Shown here: piece after piece, positions 44,181-53,206 of the stretch
Layout: every line of letters starts with the position of its first letter
Position numbering within the stretch: position 1 is the first letter of the stretch
NCBI RefSeq assembly: GCF_031456835.1
Contig: NZ_JAVDVK010000001.1
Coordinates: 2,914,001-2,978,000, forward strand
From: Leifsonia shinshuensis
GTDB lineage: Bacteria > Actinomycetota > Actinomycetes > Actinomycetales > Microbacteriaceae
Direction of reading: 5' to 3'
DNA: 64,000 bases
Program-made: the position numbers and the translations under genes
The notes under the pieces: model-generated
Told to the model about the DNA's origin: nothing
Seen by the model: only the letters and a program-made list of their open reading frames with translations
The model's database searches: none

Positions 44181-46213
44181 CAGCTGTTCCGCGACCTCAG
44201 GAGGGCGAAGGACGACTCGCCGAGGATGACGCTGTCGCCGTCGTGGAGCTGGAGCTCCGGGTCGCTCGACAGTTCCAGCTCCCAGTGCGCACCGGTCGCC
44301 TCGGGGAGGACGAACTCGACGCCGTTTCCCGCGCCGTTGAGCATGAGCAGGAACGAGTCGGAGCCTTCGTGGCGGAGCTCGAACGCGATCGAGCGGGCCT
44401 CCGGGTCGGCCCAGTCCTCGTCGGAGAACGGCTCGCCGTCGGCGCGCAGGATGCACACGACGTCCGGGCCGCCCACGTCGGGGGCGTGCCGGTACCAGAC
44501 CGGACGCAGCGCGGGCTCGTCACGGCGCAGGTGGATGAGCTTCGAGGTGAACTCGTGCAGCTCCCAGTCGGCGTGCTCCCAGTCGAACCACGAGATCTCG
44601 TTGTCCTGGCAGTAGGCGTTGTTGTTTCCCTGCTGGGTTCGGCCGATCTCGTCGCCGCCGAGGATCATCGGGACGCCCGCCGAGAGCAGGAGGGTCGCGA
44701 GGAAGTTCTTGCGCTGACGGATGCGGAAGGCGTTGATGCCGGGGTCATCGGTCGGGCCCTCGACGCCGTAGTTGCTCGAGCGGTTGTCCGATTCGCCGTC
44801 GCGGTTGTCCTCGCCGTTGGCCTCGTTGTGCTTCTCGTTGTAACTGGTGAGGTCGGCGAGGGTGAAGCCGTCGTGCGCGGTGACGAAGTTGACGCTGGAC
44901 AGCGGGGCGCGGCGGGAGTCCTCGTAGATGTCCGGGCTGCCGAGCACGCGCTGCGACAGGGTGGAGAGCACGCCGGGAGTGCCCCGCCAGAAGTCGCGCA
45001 CGTCATCCCGGAACTTCCCGTTCCACTCCGACCAGTCGGCCGGGAAGCCGCCCAGCTGGTAGCCGGCGACGTCCCACGGCTCGGCGATGAGCTTCACCTG
45101 GGCGAGCGTCGGGTCCTGCTGGATGAGCGTGAGGAACGCGCTGTGGAGGCTCGCGTCGCCGCCCTGCCGGGTCAGCGTGGTGGCCAGGTCGAACCGGAAG
45201 CCGTCGATGTGCATGTCCTCGACCCAGTAGCGGAGCGAATCCATGATCACCTGAAGCGCGGCCGGGTGGCTGACGTTGAAGCTGTTGCCGGTGCCGGTGG
45301 TGTCGAAATAGTGCGCGGCGTCCCCGTCGACCAGGCGGTAGTAGGACGGGTTGTCGATGCCCTTGAAGCTGTAGGTCGGCCCGAGGTCGTTGCCTTCGGC
45401 GGTGTGGTTGTAGACCACGTCGAGGATGACCTCGATGCCGGCGGCGTGCAGCGCCTTGACCATGCCCTTGAACTCGTCCACCTGGTGGCCGGTGTCGCCG
45501 GTCGCGGCGTACTCGTTGTGCGGGGCGAAGAAGCCGATGGAGTTGTAGCCCCAGTAGTTGCGGAGGCCCTTCTCCTGCAGATGCGCATCCTGGACGAACT
45601 GGTGGATGGGAAGCAGCTCGACCGCGGTGACGCCGAGGTTCTTGAGGTACTCGACGGCGGCGGGATGCGCGAGGCCGGCGTAAGTGCCGCGGAACTCCTC
45701 CGGCACCCACTCCATCAGCTTCGTGAAGCCCTTCACGTGCATCTCGTAGATGATGGTCTCGCTGAGGGGGGTGTGCGGACGCTCGTGGTCGCCCCAGTCG
45801 AACTCCTGCCGGTCGATGACGACGCCGAGGGCGACGTGGCGGGCGCCGTTCGTGTCGCTGCGGCGCTTGGGCCGGCCCAGCTGGTGGCCGAAGACAGCCT
45901 GCGTGTTGTCCCACGAGCCGGTGACCGCGCGGGCCTGGGGCGGGAGGAGCACCTTCGCGGGGGAGAAGCGGAGGCCGTTGGCCGGGTCCCAGGGTCCGTC
46001 GACGCGGTACGCATAGCGGGCGCCCGGAACGAGTCCCGGGACGAAGCCGTGGAAGACGTGCCCGGTGCGCTCGGGGAGGACGGTCTGCGTCTCCCGGCCG
46101 CGCCCGTCGAAGAGCGACACGATGACCTTGTCGGCGTGCTCGCTGTACACGGCGACGTTCGCGCCGCCCTCACCCAGTGTGATGCCGAGCGGGTACGGGG
46201 TCGAGGCGGTCAC
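44180..46213 (-). CDS. glgX: Glycogen debranching enzyme (isoamylase-type, GH13_11)
   Basis: The 677-residue enzyme hydrolyses alpha-1,6 branches of phosphorylase-limited glycogen. An N-terminal CBM48-type domain (YPLGITLGEGGANVAVYSEH) precedes the GH13 barrel with DVVYNHT, DGFRFDLA (nucleophile Asp), IAEPWDV (acid Glu) and TAHDGFT (transition-state Asp). GGAG precedes the GTG start. It is the first gene of a coupled three-gene operon. Confidence 0.95.
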   Translation of the reverse strand: MTASTPYPLGITLGEGGANVAVYSEHADKVIVSLFDGRGRETQTVLPERTGHVFHGFVPGLVPGARYAYRVDGPWDPANGLRFSPAKVLLPPQARAVTGSWDNTQAVFGHQLGRPKRRSDTNGARHVALGVVIDRQEFDWGDHERPHTPLSETIIYEMHVKGFTKLMEWVPEEFRGTYAGLAHPAAVEYLKNLGVTAVELLPIHQFVQDAHLQEKGLRNYWGYNSIGFFAPHNEYAATGDTGHQVDEFKGMVKALHAAGIEVILDVVYNHTAEGNDLGPTYSFKGIDNPSYYRLVDGDAAHYFDTTGTGNSFNVSHPAALQVIMDSLRYWVEDMHIDGFRFDLATTLTRQGGDASLHSAFLTLIQQDPTLAQVKLIAEPWDVAGYQLGGFPADWSEWNGKFRDDVRDFWRGTPGVLSTLSQRVLGSPDIYEDSRRAPLSSVNFVTAHDGFTLADLTSYNEKHNEANGEDNRDGESDNRSSNYGVEGPTDDPGINAFRIRQRKNFLATLLLSAGVPMILGGDEIGRTQQGNNNAYCQDNEISWFDWEHADWELHEFTSKLIHLRRDEPALRPVWYRHAPDVGGPDVVCILRADGEPFSDEDWADPEARSIAFELRHEGSDSFLLMLNGAGNGVEFVLPEATGAHWELELSSDPELQLHDGDSVILGESSFALLRSRNS

Positions 46214-46348
46214 TCGGCCGCTCCGCGGGTCAGCGGCGCGGCGCTGCTGCGGGCGGAGCAGCGGAGCAGGGGGCAGGGGTGGGGCACGGTGCCTCCGATC
46301 GGCGGTAGACCGCCACGATACCTGCGGACCGGCGGGTCCAGCCAGGCA

Positions 46349-46417
46349 TTGACAGCGGGCGGCCGGGTCTATAAGCGGCGGGGCGGCGGTTGACGGGTGG
46401 TGTCATTAGTGGCACCA
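46349..46417 (+). promoter_or_regulatory. hicAB promoter and palindromic operator
   Basis: TTGACA (46349-46354) and TATAAG (46370-46375, 15-base spacer) form a possible promoter. Downstream, TGGTGTCA (46398-46405) and TGGCACCA (46410-46417) form 8-base arms with one mismatch around TTAG. A second pair GGCAC (46411-46415) / GTGCC (46424-46428) overlaps. HicB-type antitoxins commonly repress their own promoter through such sites. A TTGACG at 46390 could serve a second promoter. Confidence 0.5.
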
Positions 46418-46423
46418 TTGAGT

Positions 46424-46675
46424 GTGCCCCACCTCGCGAAGGTCCTCCTGCGGATGAGGCGAAACCCGACGGACGTCAGGTTCGATGATCTGGTGAAGGT
46501 CTGCGTCGCTTATTTCGGAGAGCCGCGCCAGTCGGGTTCGAGTCACATGGTGTTCAGAACACCGTGGAGCGGCGACCCTCGCGTCAACATCCAGAATGAT
46601 CGAGGGCGAGCCAAGAGATATCAGGTGATCCAGGTTCTTCTGGCGATCGAGCGATGGGAGAGTGAGCAGCGGTGA
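46424..46675 (+). CDS. hicA: HicA-type toxin (mRNA interferase)
   Basis: The 83-residue protein has the HicA double-stranded-RNA-binding-like fold: RRNPTDVRFDDLVKVC, catalytic His41 in SGSSHMVF, and RVNIQNDRGRAKRYQVIQVL. The toxin cleaves mRNA when free of its antitoxin. The start is uncertain: GTG 46424 fits family length; in-frame GTGs at 46397-46409 and ATG 46454 are alternatives. Base composition is clearly more AT-rich than the surrounding genes, suggesting acquisition. Confidence 0.85.
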   Translation: MPHLAKVLLRMRRNPTDVRFDDLVKVCVAYFGEPRQSGSSHMVFRTPWSGDPRVNIQNDRGRAKRYQVIQVLLAIERWESEQR

Positions 46676-46998
46676 CCGACTTCACGCATTACACCTACCG
46701 GGTTCTCTGGTCGGCCGACGATGGAGAGTTCGTGGGTCAGGTGGCCGAGATGCCCTCACTGTCGTGGCTGGCGCCGACGCAGGACGAAGCTCTGCGGGGC
46801 ATCGTGGCGCTCGTCGAAGACGTGATCGAGGATCTGCAGGACTCCGGCGAACCGATCCCCGAGCCGTTCGCCGAGCGACGCTACAGCGGCGAGTTCAAGG
46901 TGCGCATCCCGCCCGAGCTGCACCGGCAACTCGCCATCCAGGCGGCCGAGGAGCACGTGAGCCTCAACCGGCTCGTCAGCAGTCGCCTTGCTTCGTAG
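46672..46998 (+). CDS. hicB: HicB-type antitoxin
   Basis: The 108-residue protein has the degenerate RNase-H-like HicB domain (WSADDGEFVGQVAEMPSLSW, LAPTQDEALRGIVALVEDVI) and a C-terminal ribbon-helix-helix segment (FKVRIPPELHRQLAIQAAEE, VSLNRLVSSRL). It binds HicA and probably the palindrome upstream. The GTG start overlaps the hicA stop by four bases. It converges on treZ with a nine-base gap. Confidence 0.9.
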   Translation: MTDFTHYTYRVLWSADDGEFVGQVAEMPSLSWLAPTQDEALRGIVALVEDVIEDLQDSGEPIPEPFAERRYSGEFKVRIPPELHRQLAIQAAEEHVSLNRLVSSRLAS

Positions 46999-47007
46999 GC
47001 GACGTCG

Positions 47008-48717
47008 TCAGGCGCGGGTGACCCGCACCGCCTCGCCGAAGGCGGCGACGGCGTCCGCGGGGGGCTCGCCGAGGCCGGTTCCGGAGAGGCTCACCTCGAC
47101 CAGCAGGCCCGCGCGCGCGAAGCGGAAGACGCCGTCGCGGTAGGCGACGTCCGTCGCCGGCGCATCGGCGGGGATGCTGCGGCGCAGAGCGGTGAGCGTG
47201 CGGTACCAGTCGAGCATCCGGGCGTTCTCCGGGCGGTCGAGCTCGGACCAGTCGAGCTTCGAGCGCTGGAAGGTCTGCGGGTCCTGCGGGTCGGGGACGA
47301 TGGCCGGGTCCCAGCCCATCTTCGCGAACTCCGCGATGCGGCCCTCCGCCGTCGCCTTGCCGAGCTCCGGCTCCGGGTGGGAGGTGAAGAACTGCCAGGG
47401 GGTCGCCGCCGCCCACTCCTCGCCCATGAACAGCATCGGCGTGAAGGGGCCGAGCAGCGTCAGTGCGGCGGCGACCGCGAGGCGGCCGGGGTCGAGCGTG
47501 GCGGTGAGCCGGTCGCCGGCGGCACGGTTGCCGATCTGGTCGTGGTCCTGGCTGAACGCGACCAGGCGCGTGAAGGGGATGTCCGGGTCGAGCGGGCGGC
47601 CGTGGCGGCGCTCGCGGAAGCTGGACCAGGTGCCGTCGTGGAAGAAGCCGTGGCCGAACACCTTCACCAGCGCCTCGGGCTCGGCGAAGTCGGCGTAGTA
47701 GCCGGTGTCCTCACCGGTCAGGTTGGCGTGGATGCTGTGGTGCACATCGTCGTCCCACTGGGCGTGGAGCCCGTAGCCGTGGTGCGAGCGGGTGCGGATC
47801 AGCTTCGGGTCGTTGAGGTCGCTCTCCGCGATCAGCGTCCGCAGGCGGCCGGTCTCGCCGCCGAGTTCGTCGGCGAGCACGGCCAGTTCCTCGAGCAGAT
47901 GCGTGGCCCGGTGGTCCTGGAGGGCGTGCACGGCATCCAGTCGCAGCCCGTCCACGTGCATCTCGCGCAGCCAGTACTCGGCGTTGTCCAGGATGTAGCG
48001 GCGCACCTCGTCCGACAGCGGGCCGTCGAGGTTGATGTTGACGCCCCACGTGCTGGCGCCCTGACCGAGGTAGGGGCCGAACTTCGGCAGGTAGTTGCCG
48101 CTCGGGCCGAGGTGGTTGTAGACGACGTCCTGCACGACGGCGAGTCCGCGCCGGTGGCAGGCTTCGACGAACCGCTGGTAGGCCTCCGGCCCGCCGTACT
48201 GCTCCTGCACGGCGTACCACAGCACACCGTCGTAGCCCCAGTTGTGCGTGCCGTTGAAGGCGTTCACCGGGAGCACTTCGACCGCGTCGACGCCCAGCTC
48301 CACGAGGTGGTCGAGACGGGCGATGGTGGCGTCCAGCGTCCCCTCGGGGGTGAACGTGCCGATGTGGAGCTCGTAGATCAGCGCGCCGACGAGGTCGCGT
48401 CCCTCCCACGCCCCGTCCGTCCACTCGTGTGCGCGCGGGTCGAACTCGCGGCTCAGCTCGTGCACGCCACGCGGCTGTCGCAGCGACCGCGGGTCCGGGA
48501 ACGGGCCCTCGCCGTCGACGAGGAACCCGTAGTCGACCGGGTGCCCGGGCAGCGCGGGCGGCTCGGCGAGCTCCCACCAGCCTCCGGCCGGCGTGTCCGA
48601 GGTCGACGGCACCGGGGTGAGCGGGAACGTCCCGAGGCCGTCGATCACCACATCCACACTGCGTGCGCTCGGCGCCCAGACCGGGAAGCGCCGGGTGGCC
48701 GGCGTCGCCGCCGTCAT
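47008..48717 (-). CDS. treZ: Malto-oligosyltrehalose trehalohydrolase (GH13_10)
   Basis: The 569-residue enzyme releases trehalose from maltooligosyl-trehalose made by TreY. A CBM48-like domain ([19 protein letters not shown]) is followed by the GH13 barrel with [37 protein letters not shown] (nucleophile Asp), IAESDLND (acid Glu) and [12 protein letters not shown]. Its ATG overlaps the treY stop by four bases. Confidence 0.95.
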   Translation of the reverse strand: MTAATPATRRFPVWAPSARSVDVVIDGLGTFPLTPVPSTSDTPAGGWWELAEPPALPGHPVDYGFLVDGEGPFPDPRSLRQPRGVHELSREFDPRAHEWTDGAWEGRDLVGALIYELHIGTFTPEGTLDATIARLDHLVELGVDAVEVLPVNAFNGTHNWGYDGVLWYAVQEQYGGPEAYQRFVEACHRRGLAVVQDVVYNHLGPSGNYLPKFGPYLGQGASTWGVNINLDGPLSDEVRRYILDNAEYWLREMHVDGLRLDAVHALQDHRATHLLEELAVLADELGGETGRLRTLIAESDLNDPKLIRTRSHHGYGLHAQWDDDVHHSIHANLTGEDTGYYADFAEPEALVKVFGHGFFHDGTWSSFRERRHGRPLDPDIPFTRLVAFSQDHDQIGNRAAGDRLTATLDPGRLAVAAALTLLGPFTPMLFMGEEWAAATPWQFFTSHPEPELGKATAEGRIAEFAKMGWDPAIVPDPQDPQTFQRSKLDWSELDRPENARMLDWYRTLTALRRSIPADAPATDVAYRDGVFRFARAGLLVEVSLSGTGLGEPPADAVAAFGEAVRVTRA

Positions 48718-50978
48718 CGCGTCACCGCCAGCAGGGCGACCGGGTACCGCTCGAACACGGCGCTGAGCGGGACGCGTCCCGTGTACTCGGCGCCGGTGAA
48801 CTCGTCGCGCATGGATGCCTCCCCGAGGTCGATGGTGGTGTCGGCCCAGCCGCCGGTGGCGGAGAGCCCGACCGGGAGCCGCGTCGCGAGGGCGATGGCC
48901 CCGCCGCGGTCGAACCCGATGAGGTGGCCGGCGCGCGATCCCTCCGCGTACACCGGGCGGTAGCCGGTGAACAGCTCGGGACGGTCGCGCAGCAGCCGGA
49001 GGGCGCGCGAGGTGACCAGCACCTTGGCCGCGCCCGACGAGTCGATCTCGGGCTGCCATCCCTCGTCGATGTGGGCGAGCAGGGCCGCGGCGGCGTCGAA
49101 CTCGACCGGGCGGCGGTTGTCCGGGTCGACCAGCGACCGCTCCCAGCGCTCCGAGCCCTGGTACACGTCCGGGCGCCCGGGAGACGTCAGCTGCAGCAGC
49201 TTCGCGCCCAGGCCGTTGCTCGCGCCCGGTCCGTCGATCACGGCGGACAGGGCCTCCACCTCCGCGCGGACCCGCTCGTCGTCGAAGGCGGCGTCGATGG
49301 CCGCGGCCATGCGCTGCTCGAAGGCCTCGTCCGGGTCGGTCCAGGCGGTGGATGCGCCCGCCTCGCGCGCCGCCTTCAAGGCGTACGCCTGCAGCCGCTC
49401 CCGCGACGCCGGCCACGCGCCGATTACCGACTGCCACAGCAGGCTCTCCAGCGACCCGTCGCCGATCCCGACGTGCTCGCGCACCGTCCGCAGGAAGCGC
49501 TCGAAGCGGCCGGGCAGCTCCGCCAGCGCGGAGATGCGGGCGCGCGTGTCCTCGCCGCGCTTGGTGTCGTGGGTGGACAGCACGGTCATCGAGTCGGGCA
49601 GCCGCCGCTGACGGTCGGCCTGGCGGCGGTGGAACTCCTCCGGCGAGAGCGCGAACTCGGACGGATCGCCCCCGACCTCGGTGAGCGAGACCAGGCGGGT
49701 GAAGCGGTAGAAGGCGTTGTCCTCGACACCCTTCGCCATGATCGCGCCGGTCGTCTGCTCGAAGCGGTCGCCGAGGCGGTCGGTGATGCGGGCGATGATC
49801 GGCGCGAGATCGGGCCGGGACTCGGCGGCCGCGAGGCGCGCCTCCTCCAGGTACTCGGCGCCGAACGGGAGGTAGCTGCGGTACACCGGGAACCAGGCGG
49901 CCAGCTCGGCGACCGCATCCGCGACCTCCTCGTCGAAGCCCTCGCCCAGCTCCCGGACCACTCGCAGCACCTCGGAGCGGAGGATGCTGTCAGCGACCGC
50001 GCGCTTCCGGCGGTGGACCAGCTCGATCCAGTCCTGGTTCTCCTCCCGGTCGTCGAACTCGCCCGCCAGGGCGGTCAGCGGGCCCTCGCCCGCCGGGTCG
50101 ACGAAGACGCGGTCGATCACGGCGAGGGCGTCGTAGCCGGTGGTTCCCTGCACGGGCCAGTCGGGCATCCGCTCGTCGCCCTCGATGATCTTCTCGACCC
50201 AGATCGGCTTGTCGCCGGCCAGGGCGCGCAGGCGCTCCAAGTACTGGCCGGGATCGCGGAGGCCGTCCGGGTGGTCGACGCGGAGGCCGTCCACGAGACC
50301 CTCGTGCAACCACCGGCCGATCTCGCGGTGCGTGTCGTCGAACACCTGCTGGTCCTCGACCCGCAGTCCGGCGAGCGTCGTGACGGCGAAGAAGCGGCGG
50401 TAGTTCATCTCGGCGTCGGCCCGCCGCCACGACATGAGTTCGTAGTTCTGCCGTGCGTGCACCTCGCGCGGCGAGCCGTCCCCGGTCCCGGGGGCGATGG
50501 GGAAGCGGTGGTCGTAGTAGCGCAGCTCGCCGTCCTCGACGCGCAGGGCGTCCTCCTCGTCCGGACCGTCGCCGAGCACAGGCAGGCGCAGACGGCCGTT
50601 CCCGAACTCCCAGTCGATGTCGAAGTAGGAGGCGTAGCGCGAGTCGCGGCCGAGGGTCAGCAGGTCCCACCACCAGGCGTTGACGGCGGGCGTCGCGACG
50701 CCCATGTGGTTGGGGACGATGTCGACGAGCACCTTGAGCCCGCGCGCGTGGGCGGCGTCCGAGAACTCCGAGAGCGCCTCCGGGCCGCCGCGCGAGGAGT
50801 CCACCCGGCTGTGGTCGACGACGTCGTAGCCGTGCATCGAGCCGGGCTCGGCTTCGAGCAGCGGCGAGAGGTAGACCCCTTCCGCGCCGAGCCGTTGGAT
50901 GTAGTCGAGCACCTGGGTGGCGTCGCGAAGCGTGAAGTCGGGGGAGATCTGAAGACGGTAGGTGCTCACAGTGTTCAT
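48714..50978 (-). CDS. treY: Malto-oligosyltrehalose synthase (GH13_26)
   Basis: The 754-residue enzyme converts the reducing-end glucose of maltodextrins into an alpha,alpha-1,1 (trehalose) linkage. It shows [41 protein letters not shown], the nucleophile motif [20 protein letters not shown] (Glu) and [13 protein letters not shown] 50978 is used; GTG 50969 has the better-spaced GGAG. It heads the treYZ operon. Confidence 0.95.
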   Translation of the reverse strand: MNTVSTYRLQISPDFTLRDATQVLDYIQRLGAEGVYLSPLLEAEPGSMHGYDVVDHSRVDSSRGGPEALSEFSDAAHARGLKVLVDIVPNHMGVATPAVNAWWWDLLTLGRDSRYASYFDIDWEFGNGRLRLPVLGDGPDEEDALRVEDGELRYYDHRFPIAPGTGDGSPREVHARQNYELMSWRRADAEMNYRRFFAVTTLAGLRVEDQQVFDDTHREIGRWLHEGLVDGLRVDHPDGLRDPGQYLERLRALAGDKPIWVEKIIEGDERMPDWPVQGTTGYDALAVIDRVFVDPAGEGPLTALAGEFDDREENQDWIELVHRRKRAVADSILRSEVLRVVRELGEGFDEEVADAVAELAAWFPVYRSYLPFGAEYLEEARLAAAESRPDLAPIIARITDRLGDRFEQTTGAIMAKGVEDNAFYRFTRLVSLTEVGGDPSEFALSPEEFHRRQADRQRRLPDSMTVLSTHDTKRGEDTRARISALAELPGRFERFLRTVREHVGIGDGSLESLLWQSVIGAWPASRERLQAYALKAAREAGASTAWTDPDEAFEQRMAAAIDAAFDDERVRAEVEALSAVIDGPGASNGLGAKLLQLTSPGRPDVYQGSERWERSLVDPDNRRPVEFDAAAALLAHIDEGWQPEIDSSGAAKVLVTSRALRLLRDRPELFTGYRPVYAEGSRAGHLIGFDRGGAIALATRLPVGLSATGGWADTTIDLGEASMRDEFTGAEYTGRVPLSAVFERYPVALLAVTR

Positions 50979-51070
50979 TCTCCGGGGATCACGCGGGCGC
51001 GCGAAGGCCTTGAATTCCGCAGCGGGGCGTATTGCTAGACAAGCAAGCTATATGGATAGACTAACTACAT

Positions 51071-51088
51071 ACCGTCCGTACGGACGGT
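51071..51088. promoter_or_regulatory. Perfect 18-base palindrome upstream of the DUF7882-type gene
   Basis: ACCGTCCGTACGGACGGT is a perfect palindrome, 23 bases before the ATG of the small gene and 93 bases before treY (divergent). Its shape is like TetR-family operators, but no TetR gene is present in the window. It could control either gene. Confidence 0.55.
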
Positions 51089-51110
51089 CGAACGGGATGG
51101 GAGCGATGGA

Positions 51111-51416
51111 ATGGGCGTGCTCAGCTACGGTGCGACGGACTACCTGTTCGGGGATCGGCTGCTGGCGCACCTCCAGGTCGTCATCACGACCAAGCTCCGC
51201 CGCCGGGAGAGCTTCACGCTCAGCTGGGTGCCCGACGGCGACGGCGGCCGGGAGGCGATCTGGGTCGACAACGGGCTCCACATCCGCTTCCGCTACGACG
51301 AGTCGACCATCGCTCCGCTCAACCGGGACTGGCTCGACGCGCTGATGGACGGAACGCACCGGCCCAACGGACTGCTCGTGATGCCCGAACCGGCGGCGCA
51401 CCCGGCCAAACGCTAG
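51111..51416 (+). CDS. DUF7882-type small protein of Microbacteriaceae
   Basis: This 101-residue protein (MGVLSYGATDYLFGDRLLAH, TTKLRRRESFTLSW, INREW-like LNRDWLDALM, GLLVMPEP end) resembles a small family common in Microbacteriaceae that is often labelled ATP-dependent DNA ligase. The length is far too short for a ligase and no nucleotidyl-transferase motif is visible, so function is unknown. GGGAG precedes the ATG. Confidence 0.75.
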   Translation: MGVLSYGATDYLFGDRLLAHLQVVITTKLRRRESFTLSWVPDGDGGREAIWVDNGLHIRFRYDESTIAPLNRDWLDALMDGTHRPNGLLVMPEPAAHPAKR

Positions 51417-51444
51417 AGAATCTAGATTGTAGGTGCTCTATCGT
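51413..51444 (+). promoter_or_regulatory. Nested palindromes and leaderless promoter of the first MarR gene
   Basis: CTAGA-GAA-TCTAG (51413-51425) overlaps AATCTAGATT (51419-51428). The -10 hexamer TATCGT (51439-51444) ends six bases before ATG 51451. The palindromes fall near the -35 to -26 positions, suited to autorepression by the MarR protein. Confidence 0.5.
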
Positions 51445-51450
51445 TAAGGC

Positions 51451-52008
51451 ATGACGTCCGATACGCAGGAATCGGCGCGCCACTACTGGTATCGCGAGGA
51501 AGCCGACGACCGGTCGCCCGGCCTCGAGGTGCTGGAGGCGATGCGCGCCTACGGCGCCGCCGAGTCCGCCATGCGCCGGCGCTCCGAGGGAGTCCTCCGC
51601 ATGAGCGAGAACGACGTCTCCGCGATGCGCTACCTGCTCCGCGCGCAGGAGCAGGGCCGCTCGGTCGGGCCGAAGGAGCTCGCGGAGTACCTCGGCATCC
51701 AGAGCTCATCCGTCACGGCACTGCTCGACCGTCTCGAACGCGCCGGCCACATCCGCCGGGAGGCGAGTCCATTCGACCGCCGTGCGCTCATCGTCGTCCC
51801 GGCCGTGCCCGAGGACGAGCTGCAGCGCGCCATCCTGGGCGACATGCGCCAGGAGCTGGTCGACGTCGCCGCCTCGCTGAGCCCGGAAGACGCGGAGACC
51901 GTGATCGGTTTCCTGCGCAGGATGCGCGAGGCGGTCGACCACATCGACGCCGCCGGCGCGACCGGCCGGCCGCATCCCCGGGCTGCATCGCCTCGGACCA
52001 CCGCGTAA
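51451..52008 (+). CDS. MarR-family transcriptional regulator (tandem copy 1)
   Basis: The 185-residue winged-helix protein has VLRMSENDVSAMRYLLRAQE, the recognition helix IQSSSVTALLDRLERAGHI and the wing ASPFDRRALIVVPAVP. The N-terminal YWYREEADDRS extension is shared with the next gene. The start is leaderless. Targets are probably itself and its tandem partner. Confidence 0.92.
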   Translation: MTSDTQESARHYWYREEADDRSPGLEVLEAMRAYGAAESAMRRRSEGVLRMSENDVSAMRYLLRAQEQGRSVGPKELAEYLGIQSSSVTALLDRLERAGHIRREASPFDRRALIVVPAVPEDELQRAILGDMRQELVDVAASLSPEDAETVIGFLRRMREAVDHIDAAGATGRPHPRAASPRTTA

Positions 52009-52119
52009 AATCGGGGTATCGATGCACAGACCGGCGGGGGCTACTGGTACGACCGTGCCGACCCGCACACCGTAGAGGTCCTGAACGCGCTGCGCGACTA
52101 CCGCGCAGCCGAGCAGGCG

Positions 52120-52518
52120 ATGCGTCGTCGTACCCGTGAGTCCATGCGGATGGGCGAGAACGACCTGCGCGCGCTGCGGTTCCTGCTGAAGCGGCAGAGC
52201 GGGGGAGTGCCCGCGACGCCGGCCGAGCTGGGTGCGGAACTGCACCTGAAGTCGTCATCGGTGACCGTGATGCTCGACCGGCTGACGATCGCCGGCTGGG
52301 TGGCGCGGCAGCCGCATCCCACCGACCGGCGCTCGCTCGTCATCGTCGCGACGCCGGGCGCCGACGAGGAGGTGCGCCACACGCTGCAGGCGATGCACCG
52401 GCGCATGCTCGCGGCGGCGGGGGAGCTCGACCCGCGCGAGGCCGAGGTGGTGCGCGAGTTCCTGGGGCGGATGGCCGCGGCGGTCGAGTCCCTCGACCAG
52501 CGCGACAGCATCTCCTGA
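52120..52518 (+). CDS. MarR-family transcriptional regulator (tandem copy 2), probably frameshifted at its 5' end
   Basis: The open 132-residue part has RMGENDLRALRFLLKRQSGG, the recognition helix LKSSSVTVMLDRLTIAGWV and the wing QPHPTDRRSLVIVATP, a clear paralogue of copy 1. The same frame continues upstream to 52042 with YWYDRADPHTVEVLNALRDY, homologous to copy 1, but contains no start codon before the TAA at 52006. ATG 52022 (TAAAAT ten bases upstream) would enter this frame if the G run 52036-52040 had six instead of five bases. Either a base is missing or the gene starts at ATG 52120. Confidence 0.8.
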   Translation: MRRRTRESMRMGENDLRALRFLLKRQSGGVPATPAELGAELHLKSSSVTVMLDRLTIAGWVARQPHPTDRRSLVIVATPGADEEVRHTLQAMHRRMLAAAGELDPREAEVVREFLGRMAAAVESLDQRDSIS

Positions 52519-52609
52519 GCGTCTGGTGCGAGGTGGGGCCCGCGGGGTAGACCCGGCTCCACAACGGTGGGAGCGTCGAAGACGAAACGGACCACTGAAA
52601 GGGGACGTC

Positions 52610-52783
52610 ATGGGACTCGACGACAAGATCGAGAACGCCGGAGAGAAGCTGGGCGGCAACGCCAAGGAGGCTGCGGGCAAGGCCACCGGCGACGAGCGCC
52701 TCGAAGCCGAGGGCAAGGGCGACCAGGCCAAGGCCGACGTCAAGCAGGCCGGCGAGAAGATCAAGGACGCCTTCAAGGACTGA
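52610..52783 (+). CDS. CsbD-family stress protein
   Basis: The 57-residue hydrophilic protein (MGLDDKIENAGEKLGGNAKE, ATGDERLEAEGKGDQAKADV) matches the CsbD family, abundant general-stress proteins whose action is unknown. AAAGGGGA lies just before ATG 52610. A strong hairpin terminator follows, so the gene is monocistronic. Confidence 0.93.
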   Translation: MGLDDKIENAGEKLGGNAKEAAGKATGDERLEAEGKGDQAKADVKQAGEKIKDAFKD

Positions 52784-52798
52784 GGCTGCTGAAACCGT

Positions 52799-52838
52799 AC
52801 GAAGCCCCCGCACGGGTCCACGTGGGCGGGGGCTTCGT
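52799..52838 (+). terminator. Strong hairpin terminator after the CsbD gene
   Basis: ACGAAGCCCCCGC (52799-52811) and GCGGGGGCTTCGT (52826-52838) are perfect 13-base arms with a 14-base loop. It begins 16 bases after the stop codon. No T run follows, as is usual in high-GC actinobacteria. Confidence 0.75.
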
Positions 52839-52936
52839 GCTGTCCGGATCCGTCTCGGTCCGCGCGCGGCGATTCATCGCCCGTTTCCCTGTGATTCGAC
52901 TTTCGTTCACCCGATCCGCGGAGTAATTTCCGGAGC

Positions 52937-53206
52937 ATGGGAGACCGGACGGACCGCACCCGAGCGGGACGGAGGGCGGCCATCGGAGGCCTGCTCGCTG
53001 TGCTGGCGCTCGTCTCCACGGTCGCGCTGGCCGTGGCCATCCCCACCCAGGGCGAGAACCCTCGCGCGTGGGGCGTCATCGTCTGCGGCGTGGCGACCGT
53101 GGCGATCTGCGCGGACTTCGCGCTGCGCAACTGGCGCCTGCTGCGGCACTACCGCGGCGACGACCTGGCGCCGCGGCATCACGCCCGGGCGAAGGCCGCC
53201 CGGTAG
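52937..53206 (+). CDS. Small two-helix membrane protein, unknown function
   Basis: An 89-residue protein with two predicted membrane helices (AIGGLLAVLALVSTVALAVA and WGVIVCGVATVAICADFAL) and a basic tail. TAATTT lies seven bases before the ATG, the leaderless pattern. The last 28 bases overlap the convergent GlxA-type gene. No family recognised. Confidence 0.7.
   Translation: MGDRTDRTRAGRRAAIGGLLAVLALVSTVALAVAIPTQGENPRAWGVIVCGVATVAICADFALRNWRLLRHYRGDDLAPRHHARAKAAR

Noticed and set aside
51111..51416. ATP-dependent DNA ligase annotation for the 101-residue protein
   Set aside because: Too short and without the KxDG nucleotidyl-transferase motif; the label seems to be inherited from database propagation.
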